This document shows positions 42,561-50,811 of a stretch of 64,000 nt of DNA, one piece after another (position 1 is the stretch's first letter; every line of letters begins with the position of its first letter). The notes beneath the pieces were generated by a model. That model did no database searches, was not told where the DNA came from, and saw only the letters and a program-made list of their open reading frames with translations. Made by a program: the position numbers and the translations under genes. Source of the DNA: Bacillota bacterium (GTDB lineage Bacteria > Bacillota > Negativicutes > Sporomusales > Sporomusaceae); NCBI GenBank assembly GCA_017889705.1, contig JAGGAB010000016.1, positions 27,686-91,685 of the forward strand. Direction: 5' to 3'.

Positions 42561-44027
42561 ATGGCAATTAACTTGAGTCATTCTGAAGTGCCGACAAGGG
42601 AGAATCGGCTTGGTTCCATTACCGGTTATCAAGGCACGATACGGGATTTGGTAGAACAGGCTTCTTGCGGGTCGCTGCGCAATAAGGAACGATGCTTCAG
42701 CCAGGCCAGTGCCTGCAGTTCAGGTTGCGCCCAAGGCCAACTTTCGCGCATTGTAGATGCGGCAGTGGTCAATCATGGTCCGATAGGCTGCGCTGCAGAT
42801 ACGGTCGCCGGGAACACGGTGAATAAATGGGGGCAGCATATTCGCGGCTGGGAGCATAAGAATATTCGACTCATTAATACAAACATGGTAGAAGAAGATA
42901 CTGTTTTTGGCGCTGTAAACAAATTGCGTGAAGCTGTGCGTGAAGCCTATAAACGTTTTAATCCTAAGGCTATTTTTATTACCACTTCCTGCGTGTCGGG
43001 AATTATTGGCGAAGATATCCAGAGTGTAATTGAGGAACTGCAGGATGAAATTCCGATTCCCATAGGGTCGGTAAACTGCGAAGGTTTTCGTTCTAAGATA
43101 TGGGCTACCGGCTTTGATGCAGCTTTTCATGCTGTTTTAACAACACTGGTTAAGCCACAGGAGAAAAAATCCAATACCGTAAACGTAATTAATTTTAATG
43201 GCAGTGCCCGCAAGCAAATTGCGGAAATGCTGGCTCCCTTTGGACTAGAACCAGTCTTTTTGCTGCCTTACAGTTCGGTGGAGCAGCTGACACATCTGTC
43301 AGAGGCTGTGGCGACAATTAGTATTTGTGGAACATTGGGCAGCTATATTGGGAATGCACTTGAACAACAATACGGTGTTCCTTATGTGAAAACCTTACAG
43401 CCGCATGGTCTTGAAGGTATGAACAGCTGGCTGCGTGGTTTAGGTGTAGTTATTGGTAAAGAAAAAGAAGTAGAGGAATATATTCGGAAGCAGGAGGAAC
43501 GGATAGCCCCGGAACTGACAGAAATACGAAACCGCTTAAAAGGTTATAGAGCCGTTGTCGGCATGGGGCCGAGTTTTGGGCAAAATTACATTCGGACTTT
43601 GAGGGAATTAGGTATTGATGTGATATGGGGATCTACCTGGCATTTTGATCCTCAGCATGATAACGGTGCCTGCCCGACATCTGCCCAATACTTAGTCGCA
43701 GATGAGCATAATATTCCTGTAAGTGTGGCTGACCAGCAGAACTTTGAGGTAATTAATTTGCTCAACCGTTTAAAACCGGATCTCTATGTAGCACGCCATG
43801 GTGGTACCACTGTGTGGGCAACAAAATTAGGCATACCCTCCATTATGATCAATGATGAATACACGGCATACGGTTATCAAGGACTGATTGATTTTGGCTA
43901 TCGGATTATTGACGCCTTGACTAATCGCAGTCTTGCCAAGAATTTAGCCGCCAGAGTAAAGCTGCCGTATACTGACTGGTGGTTGGAGCAAGACAGTTTT
44001 TCATTGCTGCAGGAAGCTGCGCAGTAA
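42561..44027 (+). CDS. nitrogenase component 1-like alpha subunit, pair 3
   Basis: This 488-residue D-like protein has predicted P-cluster cysteines 52, 77 and 144 (SACSS, PIGCAA, TTSCVSG), and Cys256 (ISICGTLGSY) at the NifD Cys275 position. His413 in VARHGGTTVW is shared with pairs 2 and 5, while NifD His442 and His195 positions are not His. It resembles the pair 5 D-like protein most closely (same NRLGSITGY and ERCFSQ N-terminus). The ATG at 42561 is 11 nt from GAGGAGG; the ATG at 42552 is too close to it. Its K-like partner is 4 kb upstream, and a UroD-like methyltransferase follows. Confidence 0.84.
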   Translation: MAINLSHSEVPTRENRLGSITGYQGTIRDLVEQASCGSLRNKERCFSQASACSSGCAQGQLSRIVDAAVVNHGPIGCAADTVAGNTVNKWGQHIRGWEHKNIRLINTNMVEEDTVFGAVNKLREAVREAYKRFNPKAIFITTSCVSGIIGEDIQSVIEELQDEIPIPIGSVNCEGFRSKIWATGFDAAFHAVLTTLVKPQEKKSNTVNVINFNGSARKQIAEMLAPFGLEPVFLLPYSSVEQLTHLSEAVATISICGTLGSYIGNALEQQYGVPYVKTLQPHGLEGMNSWLRGLGVVIGKEKEVEEYIRKQEERIAPELTEIRNRLKGYRAVVGMGPSFGQNYIRTLRELGIDVIWGSTWHFDPQHDNGACPTSAQYLVADEHNIPVSVADQQNFEVINLLNRLKPDLYVARHGGTTVWATKLGIPSIMINDEYTAYGYQGLIDFGYRIIDALTNRSLAKNLAARVKLPYTDWWLEQDSFSLLQEAAQ

Positions 44028-44072
44028 GATCTTTAGAAAAAGTGCAAAGTGTATGTAGGTGAGGGGGTAAAA

Positions 44073-45152
44073 ATGACAAAATCCAGTTATGCTGATGAAA
44101 TGACTCCGAAAGAACGAATTGAGGCGGTATTGTCGGGAAAGCCGTTTGACAGAATCCCCTGCAGTATCAATCCTCATTATCATGCCGCAAAATTAATAGG
44201 AGTTAATCATTGGGATTGCTATTTCTCGGCAGAAAAAGTTGCTGAGGTTCAACTGGCTTCACACCAAATATTTGGTGCTGAAGCTGTGATTGCCGGACCA
44301 GGTTTGCATGGAATTGCTGAAGCGGCAGGCAGTACAGTCGTGTATCCAAAAGAAGAAAATTCTCCGTATATCAGTGAATTTGCCATACGCGAAGAAGGCG
44401 ACTTAGAGCGGCTAACTGTTCCCAATCCGTGGGTGAAAGGGCATTTGCCAATTCATCTTAGCGCATTGCAAATTTTAATAGATCGTTTAGGTACAAAAGT
44501 GCCTGTTACAACTAATGTGGCAGGGCCGTTTACTGTGGCGGCCAATCTAAGAGGGACTGAACCTTTTTTGCGGGATTTGTACCAAAATTCGGAGTTTGCT
44601 CATCGCTTGCTGCACTATGCACTGGAAAGCACACTTGCTTATGTGCGTGAGGCAGCAAAAACAGGAGTAAAAATCAGTATCGCGGACCCTACTGCATCCA
44701 CAAGCTTGATTAGTCCCGGACATTTTTATGAATATGCATTTCCCTACCTGGAGAAATTAGCCGGTCAGATCAAAAGTCTTACCGGCAGCGCACCGTCTCT
44801 TCATATTTGCGGCAACACAAAAAAAATATGGCAGCATATGGCTGACACGGGGGCAGGTATATTGAGCCTTGATGATACGGTTGATTTAGCAGCTGCCAAA
44901 ATTACAGTCGGCAGTCGGACGGCCTTGCTGGGAAATGTTAAACCCACCGCTACCATGTTTTTAGGAAAGCCGGCAGATGTGCTTGAAGAAGCTAAGGAAT
45001 GCCTGCGTAAGGCTTATGATAACCCCAAAGGCTATATTTTAGCACTTGGCTGCGGGTTGCCAATGAAAGCCCCGGTAGAAAATATTCATGCATTATTCCA
45101 GGCGGCCAGAGAATTCGGACGGTATCCTATTGAACCGGAAAGTTGGAATTAG
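44073..45152 (+). CDS. UroD-like (MtaA/MtbA-type) cobalamin-linked methyltransferase
   Basis: The 359-residue protein is of the uroporphyrinogen decarboxylase superfamily. It has TPKERIEAVLSGKPFDRIPC at the N-terminus and the zinc-site pattern of methylcobamide:thiol methyltransferases: His-X-Cys in SLHICGNT (about 240) and a Cys in ALGCGLPM (about 329). Such enzymes move methyl groups between a corrinoid protein and a thiol. It follows the pair 3 D-like gene by 45 nt with a GAGGGGG site, so it may methylate or demethylate the thiol made by the reductase (inference). A fragment of a second copy lies at 13.8-14.0 kb. Confidence 0.82.
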   Translation: MTKSSYADEMTPKERIEAVLSGKPFDRIPCSINPHYHAAKLIGVNHWDCYFSAEKVAEVQLASHQIFGAEAVIAGPGLHGIAEAAGSTVVYPKEENSPYISEFAIREEGDLERLTVPNPWVKGHLPIHLSALQILIDRLGTKVPVTTNVAGPFTVAANLRGTEPFLRDLYQNSEFAHRLLHYALESTLAYVREAAKTGVKISIADPTASTSLISPGHFYEYAFPYLEKLAGQIKSLTGSAPSLHICGNTKKIWQHMADTGAGILSLDDTVDLAAAKITVGSRTALLGNVKPTATMFLGKPADVLEEAKECLRKAYDNPKGYILALGCGLPMKAPVENIHALFQAAREFGRYPIEPESWN

Positions 45153-45162
45153 CAACAATGCT

Positions 45163-45576
45163 TTATTCCGAAGCTGTCGTAAAAGTGCTCCATTCACTCC
45201 AGGTATTGCCGCAGCCTACGCGGTAAAAATAACCGGTTCCCGGTTTTAGTTTAGTAATTGTTACCGAATAGGTTTGAATGGAGCCGGCAGTAGCCGAAAG
45301 TTTTTTCGGTACGGCGGTGATTGTTCTGACATCATACGGAGTGGAATGCTCGTTGGTGATTTCTGAGTATTGCACATGGCAGCATTCTGTGTCGCAATCC
45401 ATTTGCCAAGTAATAGTCAGGCTGGTTTGAGGATCATCTGCAGGTGTAATTGTGATTTTCTCAGGATAGGCAGTGGCTAAGGAGATATCGGAGAAAAACG
45501 GAACGCCGGGGAGGCCGGATAGACTAGCTACTAAGGTTATGATTAGAAAAATATGCTTGTATTTTAATCCGAACAT
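45163..45576 (-). CDS. secreted protein with purple-acid-phosphatase N-terminal (FN3-like) domain only
   Basis: The 137-residue protein has a signal peptide (HIFLIITLVASLSGLPGV) and one domain: ITITPADDPQTSLTITWQMD, VQYSE, IQTYSVTITKLKPGTGYFYRVG and WSEWSTFTT, as found before the metallophosphatase domain of purple acid phosphatases. The catalytic domain is missing; the frame stops just after this domain, 10 nt from the convergent UroD-like gene, so it may be a truncated remnant. The ATG at 45576 with AAAGGAG is preferred over the longer frame from 45762, which would overlap the divergent permease gene. Role unknown. Confidence 0.65.
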   Translation of the reverse strand: MFGLKYKHIFLIITLVASLSGLPGVPFFSDISLATAYPEKITITPADDPQTSLTITWQMDCDTECCHVQYSEITNEHSTPYDVRTITAVPKKLSATAGSIQTYSVTITKLKPGTGYFYRVGCGNTWSEWSTFTTASE

Positions 45577-45694
45577 ATATTGCCACTCCTTTATATTGTG
45601 AGTTTTATTCTTACTGGACAAATCGTACTTTGAGCAGCAAAGATGTAAGCTGAATTTCTGGGTATATCGCTTGGGGAGGTTGGCAGCTGGACAT

Positions 45695-46489
45695 ATGAAG
45701 AAAGAAATCTTGAAAAAAGGCATGAAATATAGTAAAGAGCGGCTTATTGATTGTATGGGCATTATTATATTGCTGCTTGTGTGGGAAATGGCACCCCGGC
45801 TTGGGTTGGTAGACAGACAGTTTTTTCCGCCTTTTTCTCAAGTGCTATTATTTCTTGGCAAACTTGCCGTTAGCGGAGTTTTGTTTATCCATATAGCGGC
45901 AAGTTTACAGAGAATTTTTCTCGGATTAGCGCTGGCGGTAATTATTGCGGTACCTGTCGGTATCGTGTTAGAAGGCTTATTTCCTGCCTTATCCCGAAAT
46001 TTGCTGCGATTATTTCGTCTGCTTGAGCAGGTAAATGCTTTGCCTCTATCGTTAATTTTTATTTTATTTTTTGGAATTGGTGAGCTTGTAAAAGTATTCA
46101 TTATTTTTTGGTCAACTATTTGGCCGATTCTGTTTACAACAATTGCCGGTGTGCGGCATGTGGATCCACTTTATATCAACATGGCGCGTTCGCTTGGTGC
46201 CAGCAAACTGGAAATATTTAAAAAAGTTATTTTGCCGGCAGCCGCACCTACTATTTTTACCGGTATACGATCTGGGGCAACCTATGCTTTTTTTATTCTT
46301 ATTGCGGCTGAATCCATGGGCGCCTATTATGGCGTGGGTCGGCTAATTCGCAGCTCAACATTTGGCGCAGTTATTGTTATTGCTTTATTAGGAATGAGTC
46401 TGAATTATTTGTTTCATATCATTGAAAGTAATTTATTGGACTGGAAGAAAAGTCTTGGTGACAATGATAGCGAAGCAGCTGGCGGTTAA
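45695..46489 (+). CDS. Ssu/Tau-type ABC permease C, isolated
   Basis: This 264-residue permease, similar to 38.4 kb, has WEMAPRLGLVDRQFFPPFSQ, FFGIGELVKVFIIFWSTIWP and the coupling loop INMARSLGASKLEIFKKVIL. It is alone, with neither ATPase nor binding protein in the immediate surroundings. The start is taken as ATG 45695, although GGGGAGG lies 15 nt upstream, longer than ideal; TTG codons at 45671 and 45680 are alternatives. It converges with the two minus-strand permeases; no clear terminator is seen in the 44 nt between. Confidence 0.82.
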   Translation: MKKEILKKGMKYSKERLIDCMGIIILLLVWEMAPRLGLVDRQFFPPFSQVLLFLGKLAVSGVLFIHIAASLQRIFLGLALAVIIAVPVGIVLEGLFPALSRNLLRLFRLLEQVNALPLSLIFILFFGIGELVKVFIIFWSTIWPILFTTIAGVRHVDPLYINMARSLGASKLEIFKKVILPAAAPTIFTGIRSGATYAFFILIAAESMGAYYGVGRLIRSSTFGAVIVIALLGMSLNYLFHIIESNLLDWKKSLGDNDSEAAGG

Positions 46490-46533
46490 CTCGTGCTATC
46501 TTTATTAAAGGATTAAGGAGAGAATGCAAAAAC

Positions 46534-47295
46534 TTACGCAGGTTCACTCCAGACAATAATTTTCTTTTCCAGATATTTTATAATAGAATCAATAATAATG
46601 CTCAATAGCGCAATAACTACAGCACCGGAGAATATCCACTCAATATTGTAATTTTCCTGGCTGTAGATAAGAAACCATCCCAACCCTGAACTTGATCCCA
46701 TCATTTCGGCAGCAATGAGTAGAAAAAAAGAATAACCTGCACTTAAACGCAAACCGGTAAAAATGGATGGACTTGCTGCCGGTAGCACAACTTTATAAAA
46801 TAGTGGCCAACGTTTTAGGCCAAACGACCGGGCTGCTTTCAATAGATCGGCATCAACATTGCGGATGCCGGCAGCTGTATTGAATAAGATCGGCCAAATA
46901 CAAATCCAGGCAATAATGGCAAGCTTAGCTGCCTCGCCAATTCCCAAAAATAATATAATTACATGAAATAAAATATATGGGTTGGCCTGCGCCGCTATTT
47001 CAAACAAGGGTTCTAGTGCAGTTTCCAGCTTGCGGAACCAGCCTCCCATGATAAAGCCTAAAGGGATACCAATGGCTACTGCAAGCAATAGCCCCCCTAT
47101 GGAGCGTTGTAAGCTAATAGCAATATGCGGAATAAGCGTCCCGGAAATGAGCAGTTTCGAAATGGCTAGCAGCACAGTAGAAAAAGCCGGTATAAACATG
47201 GTATTAACAAACCCGAACCGGGCCGCCAGTTCCCAGGCCAATATAAATACGATAATGGCAATCGTATTTGTAAACAGCGATTTCAATGTTTGCAT
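46534..47295 (-). CDS. Ssu/Tau-type ABC permease D (minus operon)
   Basis: This 253-residue permease has WELAARFGFVNTMFIPAFST, MGGWFRKLETALEPLFEIAAQ and coupling loop LKAARSFGLKRWPLFYKVVL. It is the second gene of a two-gene minus-strand operon; AAGGAGG precedes the ATG. No ATPase or binding protein belongs to the operon. It might supply alternative channels to the Ssu-type ATPase and binding proteins of the neighbouring plus-strand operons. Confidence 0.87.
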   Translation of the reverse strand: MQTLKSLFTNTIAIIVFILAWELAARFGFVNTMFIPAFSTVLLAISKLLISGTLIPHIAISLQRSIGGLLLAVAIGIPLGFIMGGWFRKLETALEPLFEIAAQANPYILFHVIILFLGIGEAAKLAIIAWICIWPILFNTAAGIRNVDADLLKAARSFGLKRWPLFYKVVLPAASPSIFTGLRLSAGYSFFLLIAAEMMGSSSGLGWFLIYSQENYNIEWIFSGAVVIALLSIIIDSIIKYLEKKIIVWSEPA

Positions 47296-47321
47296 ATTAT
47301 CGACCTCCTTGTGAGTTCTTG

Positions 47322-48353
47322 CTAGTCACCAATAATATAATTTAATGTGTCATCATCTTTTTTTTCGGTGCATCCTGGCAGATGCTGTTTCATAGTATGT
47401 TTTTCATGATTGCTCCGTGGTGAAGTAGTTTCAATAAAGCGTTCTTTGTTTAAGCGGTTAACCTCGTGGCCGCCGAAAGCAATAATGAAAGCAAACAATA
47501 GCACCACTAGTGATACATAATATTCGTCGAATAGCATCGACCATTTACCTTTTTTATTGATAGGTGAAACAGCATCAAAGATTTCCACAGATTCTTTCCA
47601 AAAAAAACTGGTTTTTTCGATATGTAAAATGACCTTATTAATAAAAATTCCCACTAAAATGATAAATGCACCACCAGCATACATCCGCGGTAATTGAGAG
47701 AGCATGGCCGAAGAATGTACTAACCAGCCCAAGCCGGCTTTGGCACCAAGCATTTCAGCGGCCACTAGCATAAAAACTGCCATTTGTACGCTAATGCGTA
47801 TACCGGTAACAATTGTGGGCAAAGCGCCAGGCAATAGAATATCGCGCATTAAAACAAAATTAGAAACGTTCATTGAGCGGGCTGTTTTAATCAATAATGG
47901 ATCAACAGTTCGAATTCCTGTAATGGTATGAAATAAAATGGGCCACACGGCAACTAAGGAAATAATCATTAACTTCATGGCTTCACCAATTCCGAAAAAC
48001 AGCATAAACACAGGAGCCAGTGAAAATGGGTTGACATTGCTTAAAAGGCGGAACAAAGGATCCAAATAGGTGAGTACTCTTGGAAACCAGCCTGCCAAAA
48101 TAGCGCCTGTAGGTACCGCGATTAACAAAGCTACCAGCAGCCCCAATGCCGCCCGCCACAAACTCACAATGAGTTGTGAATAGAGCAGACCTTGCGCCCA
48201 AAGCTTATAGCCGGCTGCTATTACTGCTGATAAAGGTGGTATGAATTGCGCATCTGCCCAGCCTAACCGTGGTGCAATTTCCCATAAAAGCAGAAATAGA
48301 AACAGGCCTGAACCTCGTAAGGCTGTATTGCTTGTTGCGGTTAATAGGTTCAT
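47322..48353 (-). CDS. Ssu/Tau-type ABC permease E with C-terminal extension
   Basis: The 343-residue protein has a first 260 residues forming a normal Ssu-type permease (WEIAPRLGWADAQFIPPLS, LIKTARSMNVSNFVLMRDIL, LLPGALPTIVTGIR). The rest is unusual: a linker, one more transmembrane helix (YYVSLVVLLFAFIIAFGG) and a polar tail ending DTLNYIIGD. Family members typically stop near 260, so the tail may be a regulatory or docking addition, or a fused remnant. The ATG at 48353 follows GGAGGTGA. It is the first gene behind leader copy 15 on the minus strand. Confidence 0.85.
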   Translation of the reverse strand: MNLLTATSNTALRGSGLFLFLLLWEIAPRLGWADAQFIPPLSAVIAAGYKLWAQGLLYSQLIVSLWRAALGLLVALLIAVPTGAILAGWFPRVLTYLDPLFRLLSNVNPFSLAPVFMLFFGIGEAMKLMIISLVAVWPILFHTITGIRTVDPLLIKTARSMNVSNFVLMRDILLPGALPTIVTGIRISVQMAVFMLVAAEMLGAKAGLGWLVHSSAMLSQLPRMYAGGAFIILVGIFINKVILHIEKTSFFWKESVEIFDAVSPINKKGKWSMLFDEYYVSLVVLLFAFIIAFGGHEVNRLNKERFIETTSPRSNHEKHTMKQHLPGCTEKKDDDTLNYIIGD

Positions 48354-48417
48354 AAGTTCACCTCCAACAAATTTCTTATAGTACAAAAAACTAACTTAAA
48401 TAAGGTGAAATAAAAAC

Positions 48418-48474
48418 AAGGCCAAAGAAGCTATGAAATAACTTCTTTGGCCTTCAATTCTTTTTTTGATCAGC
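48418..48474 (-). promoter_or_regulatory. leader element copy 15 with terminator (minus strand)
   Basis: On the minus strand GCTGA-TCAA-loop-TTGA-AGGC (48474-48450) is a further perfectly paired stem variant. The terminator is GGCCAAAGAAG...CTTCTTTGGCC followed by TTGTTTTT, ending near 48413-48418. Confidence 0.8.
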
Positions 48475-48509
48475 CACCATATAACTGGTGATTTTTAACT
48501 TTAAAATAG

Positions 48510-48537
48510 ATTATAGCATGGTTGGCGGAATAGTCAA
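48510..48537 (-). promoter_or_regulatory. promoter for the two minus-strand permeases
   Basis: On the minus strand TTGACT (48537-48532) and TATAAT (48515-48510) are 16 bp apart. Confidence 0.78.
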
Positions 48538-48634
48538 GGGTTTTATCTGACGCTGTGTGTTTTATCTGACGCTGAATTTTATAGAGGTGTTGTTTTTTCT
48601 AAAAATTTTGTGCTTTGAAATTAGAAGGGATACA

Positions 48635-48663
48635 TTGACAGAGGCCAGAAAATATGTTATCTT
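48635..48663 (+). promoter_or_regulatory. promoter for leader 16
   Basis: TTGACA at 48635 and TATCTT at 48658 are separated by 17 bp. Confidence 0.7.
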
Positions 48664-48686
48664 TTATTAAAATTAAATACACAAAT

Positions 48687-48743
48687 GCTAATCAGACAAA
48701 CTGAAGGCAACTTTATTATTTTAATAGAGTTTGCCTTTTTTTA
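48687..48743 (+). promoter_or_regulatory. leader element copy 16 with terminator, no gene directly behind it
   Basis: GCTAA-TCAG-loop ACAAA-CTGA-AGGC (48687-48708), then GGCAA-CT...AG-TTTGCC and T7. What follows (48744-48870) is a GAGGAGG site with only a 10-codon TTG frame, so the gene once controlled may be lost, or the unit is a decoy or small RNA. Confidence 0.75.
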
Positions 48744-48870
48744 TTTGTTATTTTAGAAGCGAGGAGGGTTTGGCGGCTAAGGGGAAATGCAAAAAAATAT
48801 AAACGATATTGTGCGTTGTCCATTTGTAGCACAAACTCTGCTACAGAAAAAGAAAAGGAGGGGGAGATAC
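48744..48870. other. gap between two leader units, no gene seen
   Basis: This contains GAGGAGG at 48761 with a TTG-initiated 10-codon frame (48770-48802), and AAAGGAGGGGG near 48854 with no open frame behind it. Two ribosome-site-like sequences without genes suggest decayed coding sequence. Confidence 0.4.
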
Positions 48871-48899
48871 TTTACAATAAGACACATATACCTTATAAT
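48871..48899 (+). promoter_or_regulatory. promoter for leader 17 and the second Ssu operon
   Basis: TTTACA at 48871 and TATAAT at 48894 are separated by 17 bp. The RNA would carry about 55 nt before the leader hairpin, longer than in the other units. Confidence 0.72.
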
Positions 48900-48960
48900 A
48901 CAATCATATTATATGGTAAAACTTAGCTGAATAGTTATGCCAATCTAGAAGTGATTGGCG

Positions 48961-49025
48961 GCTGACTAGTTAATACACTAGAGGCCGGAAAATTGTTTTT
49001 TGAAAAACAATTTTCCGGCCTTTTT
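48961..49025 (+). promoter_or_regulatory. leader element copy 17 with terminator
   Basis: GCTGA-CTAG-loop TTAATACA-CTAG-AGGC (48961-48985). The terminator is GGCCGGAAAATTGTTTT...AAAACAATTTTCCGGCC followed by T5. It lies 53 nt before the permease gene of the second Ssu operon. Confidence 0.82.
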
Positions 49026-49077
49026 GCATTATTTCAAATGATTTTTGCGTACATGTGTCAAGAAAGAAGGTTAATCA

Positions 49078-50025
49078 GTGAAGAAACTAATTATTTGGCT
49101 GCCGGTAATATCGGCAATTTTGGCAATTGCTGTAGAAGTTTTGATGCAAAATGGCGGCAAACATATCACTACAAAGCAGCCCTACTTGGTATATTTATTG
49201 ATAGGCTTTTTAGTGATTTTCACAATTCTTACGATTATGTCTTATTTTAATGCCAAGGTGAAAGCATGGTTGAAAGAAAGAGATTTATTTATTGCGGTGG
49301 CAATTTTGTTTTTAAATGTATTGAATATCGTAACTAAAAAACTGGCATTGCTGCCGGTCATATATTTTCCGTCAATTGATAAAATCGTTAGCGTTATTGT
49401 GGAGGACAGAGAATTTCTCGCCCTTTGCCTGGCTTCCTCCGGCAAGCTTTTGTTTACCGGATATTTCTTTGGAGCTATTGCCGGATTTGCCACAGGCATT
49501 GCGGTAGGATTCAGCAAAGGAGCAGGCTACTGGATAAACCCGTTAATTCGTACTTTAGGTCCGATTCCGTCTACAGCCTGGATTCCGATAGTGCTGATAA
49601 GTTTTCCTACCACATTTTCAGCCAGTGCATTTCTGATTGCGCTCGCGGTTTGGTTTCCTACAACGGTTATGACAAGCAGCGGTATTTTAAATGTGCAAAA
49701 TGCGTATTTCGAAGTATCCAGCACACTGGGGGCAGGCAAATATTATCAGATATTTAAAGTGGGTGTTCCTGCCTCCATGCCACACATGTTTATTGGCCTT
49801 TTCAACGGTACATGCGCTTCATTTATTACTTTGATGACTGCAGAAATGCTGGGAGTAAAAAATGGTATCGGCTGGTACATCAACTGGCAGAAAGAGATGA
49901 TGGCTTATGCGAATGTATATGCAGGCCTTATCATAATTGCGGTTACCTTCTCGATTCTGATTACGCTGCTGTTTAAAGTGCGTGATTATGTATTGGTATG
50001 GCAGAAAGGGGTCATTAAATGGTAG
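49078..50025 (+). CDS. Ssu/Tau-type ABC permease F with extra N-terminal helices
   Basis: The 315-residue permease has two additional transmembrane helices (about 4-24 and 39-60) before the usual six-helix domain. LPVIYFPSIDKIVSVIVED, IRTLGPIPSTAWIPIVLISF and coupling loop FEVSSTLGAGKYYQIFKVGV identify the nitrate/sulfonate family. It is more distant from permeases A-E than these are from one another. The GTG start has GAAAGAAGG 8 nt before it. It overlaps the ATPase gene by 7 nt and begins a complete permease-ATPase-binding protein operon. Confidence 0.87.
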   Translation: MKKLIIWLPVISAILAIAVEVLMQNGGKHITTKQPYLVYLLIGFLVIFTILTIMSYFNAKVKAWLKERDLFIAVAILFLNVLNIVTKKLALLPVIYFPSIDKIVSVIVEDREFLALCLASSGKLLFTGYFFGAIAGFATGIAVGFSKGAGYWINPLIRTLGPIPSTAWIPIVLISFPTTFSASAFLIALAVWFPTTVMTSSGILNVQNAYFEVSSTLGAGKYYQIFKVGVPASMPHMFIGLFNGTCASFITLMTAEMLGVKNGIGWYINWQKEMMAYANVYAGLIIIAVTFSILITLLFKVRDYVLVWQKGVIKW

Positions 50026-50798
50026 GGGAAATAAGGGTGGAAGGAGTTGTAAAACGATTCCCGCAGCAAGATGCCGAAGATGTTGTTGCTCTTAGTGGTA
50101 TCAATCTTACTATTAAAGCCGGTGAGTTCGTATCCCTTATTGGTCCTTCCGGTTGCGGCAAATCTACGTTGCTGCGGTTAATTGCCGGCTTAAACGGTGC
50201 AGATGAAGGAAAACTCTATATTGATAATGAGGAAATCAGCCGCCCCTCCTATGAACGCGGTTTGGTATTTCAAAATCCCATGCTTTTTCCCTGGCTCAAT
50301 GTTCATGACAATGTTGCGTTTGGTTTGAAGGCACGCAGTATATACAAGGAAAAGAAAGACGAGGTTAATAAGTTTGTTGATTTAGTGGGGTTAGCGTCTT
50401 TTCACAAATCGTATCCTCATCAACTTTCAGGTGGTATGGCGCAGCGGGCATCACTCGCCCGGGCGCTGGTGAATCATCCTAAGGTGCTATTGCTGGATGA
50501 ACCGCTAGGGGCGCTTGATGCTTTTACGCGTATGAACATGCAAGATGAACTCATTCGCATATGGCAGGAAAGACAGACCACTATGATTATGGTGACCCAT
50601 GATGTTGATGAAGCCATTTACCTGTCAGATCGTGTTATTGTCATGACGCCAAGACCAGCCAAAATAGAGAGTTGCATTGAGGTAAAACTGGCAAGGCCGC
50701 GAGCGCGCAGTAATCCGGAATTTCTTAATTTGCGGTCTAAAATATTAAAGATATTGAACTTTGCCGGTGATGAAAAAGAACCAAATTATTATTTATAA
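50019..50798 (+). CDS. Ssu/Tau-type ABC transporter ATP-binding protein
   Basis: This 259-residue ATPase has Walker [28 protein letters not shown], signature LSGGMAQR (SsuB-like) and Walker B VLLLDEPLGALD, then DVDEAIYLSDRVIVMTPRP. It is complete and intact, unlike the operon at 25.5-29 kb, so it may be the main energiser for the several permeases here that lack their own ATPase (inference). It is followed 13 nt later by the binding protein. Confidence 0.92.
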   Translation: MVGEIRVEGVVKRFPQQDAEDVVALSGINLTIKAGEFVSLIGPSGCGKSTLLRLIAGLNGADEGKLYIDNEEISRPSYERGLVFQNPMLFPWLNVHDNVAFGLKARSIYKEKKDEVNKFVDLVGLASFHKSYPHQLSGGMAQRASLARALVNHPKVLLLDEPLGALDAFTRMNMQDELIRIWQERQTTMIMVTHDVDEAIYLSDRVIVMTPRPAKIESCIEVKLARPRARSNPEFLNLRSKILKILNFAGDEKEPNYYL

Positions 50799-50811
50799 GG
50801 AGTGCGAAGGT

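Noticed and set aside
48770..48802. Leader peptide gene of 10 codons
   Set aside because: It has a good ribosome site but there is no sulfur-amino-acid run and no following structure; too short to support as a gene.
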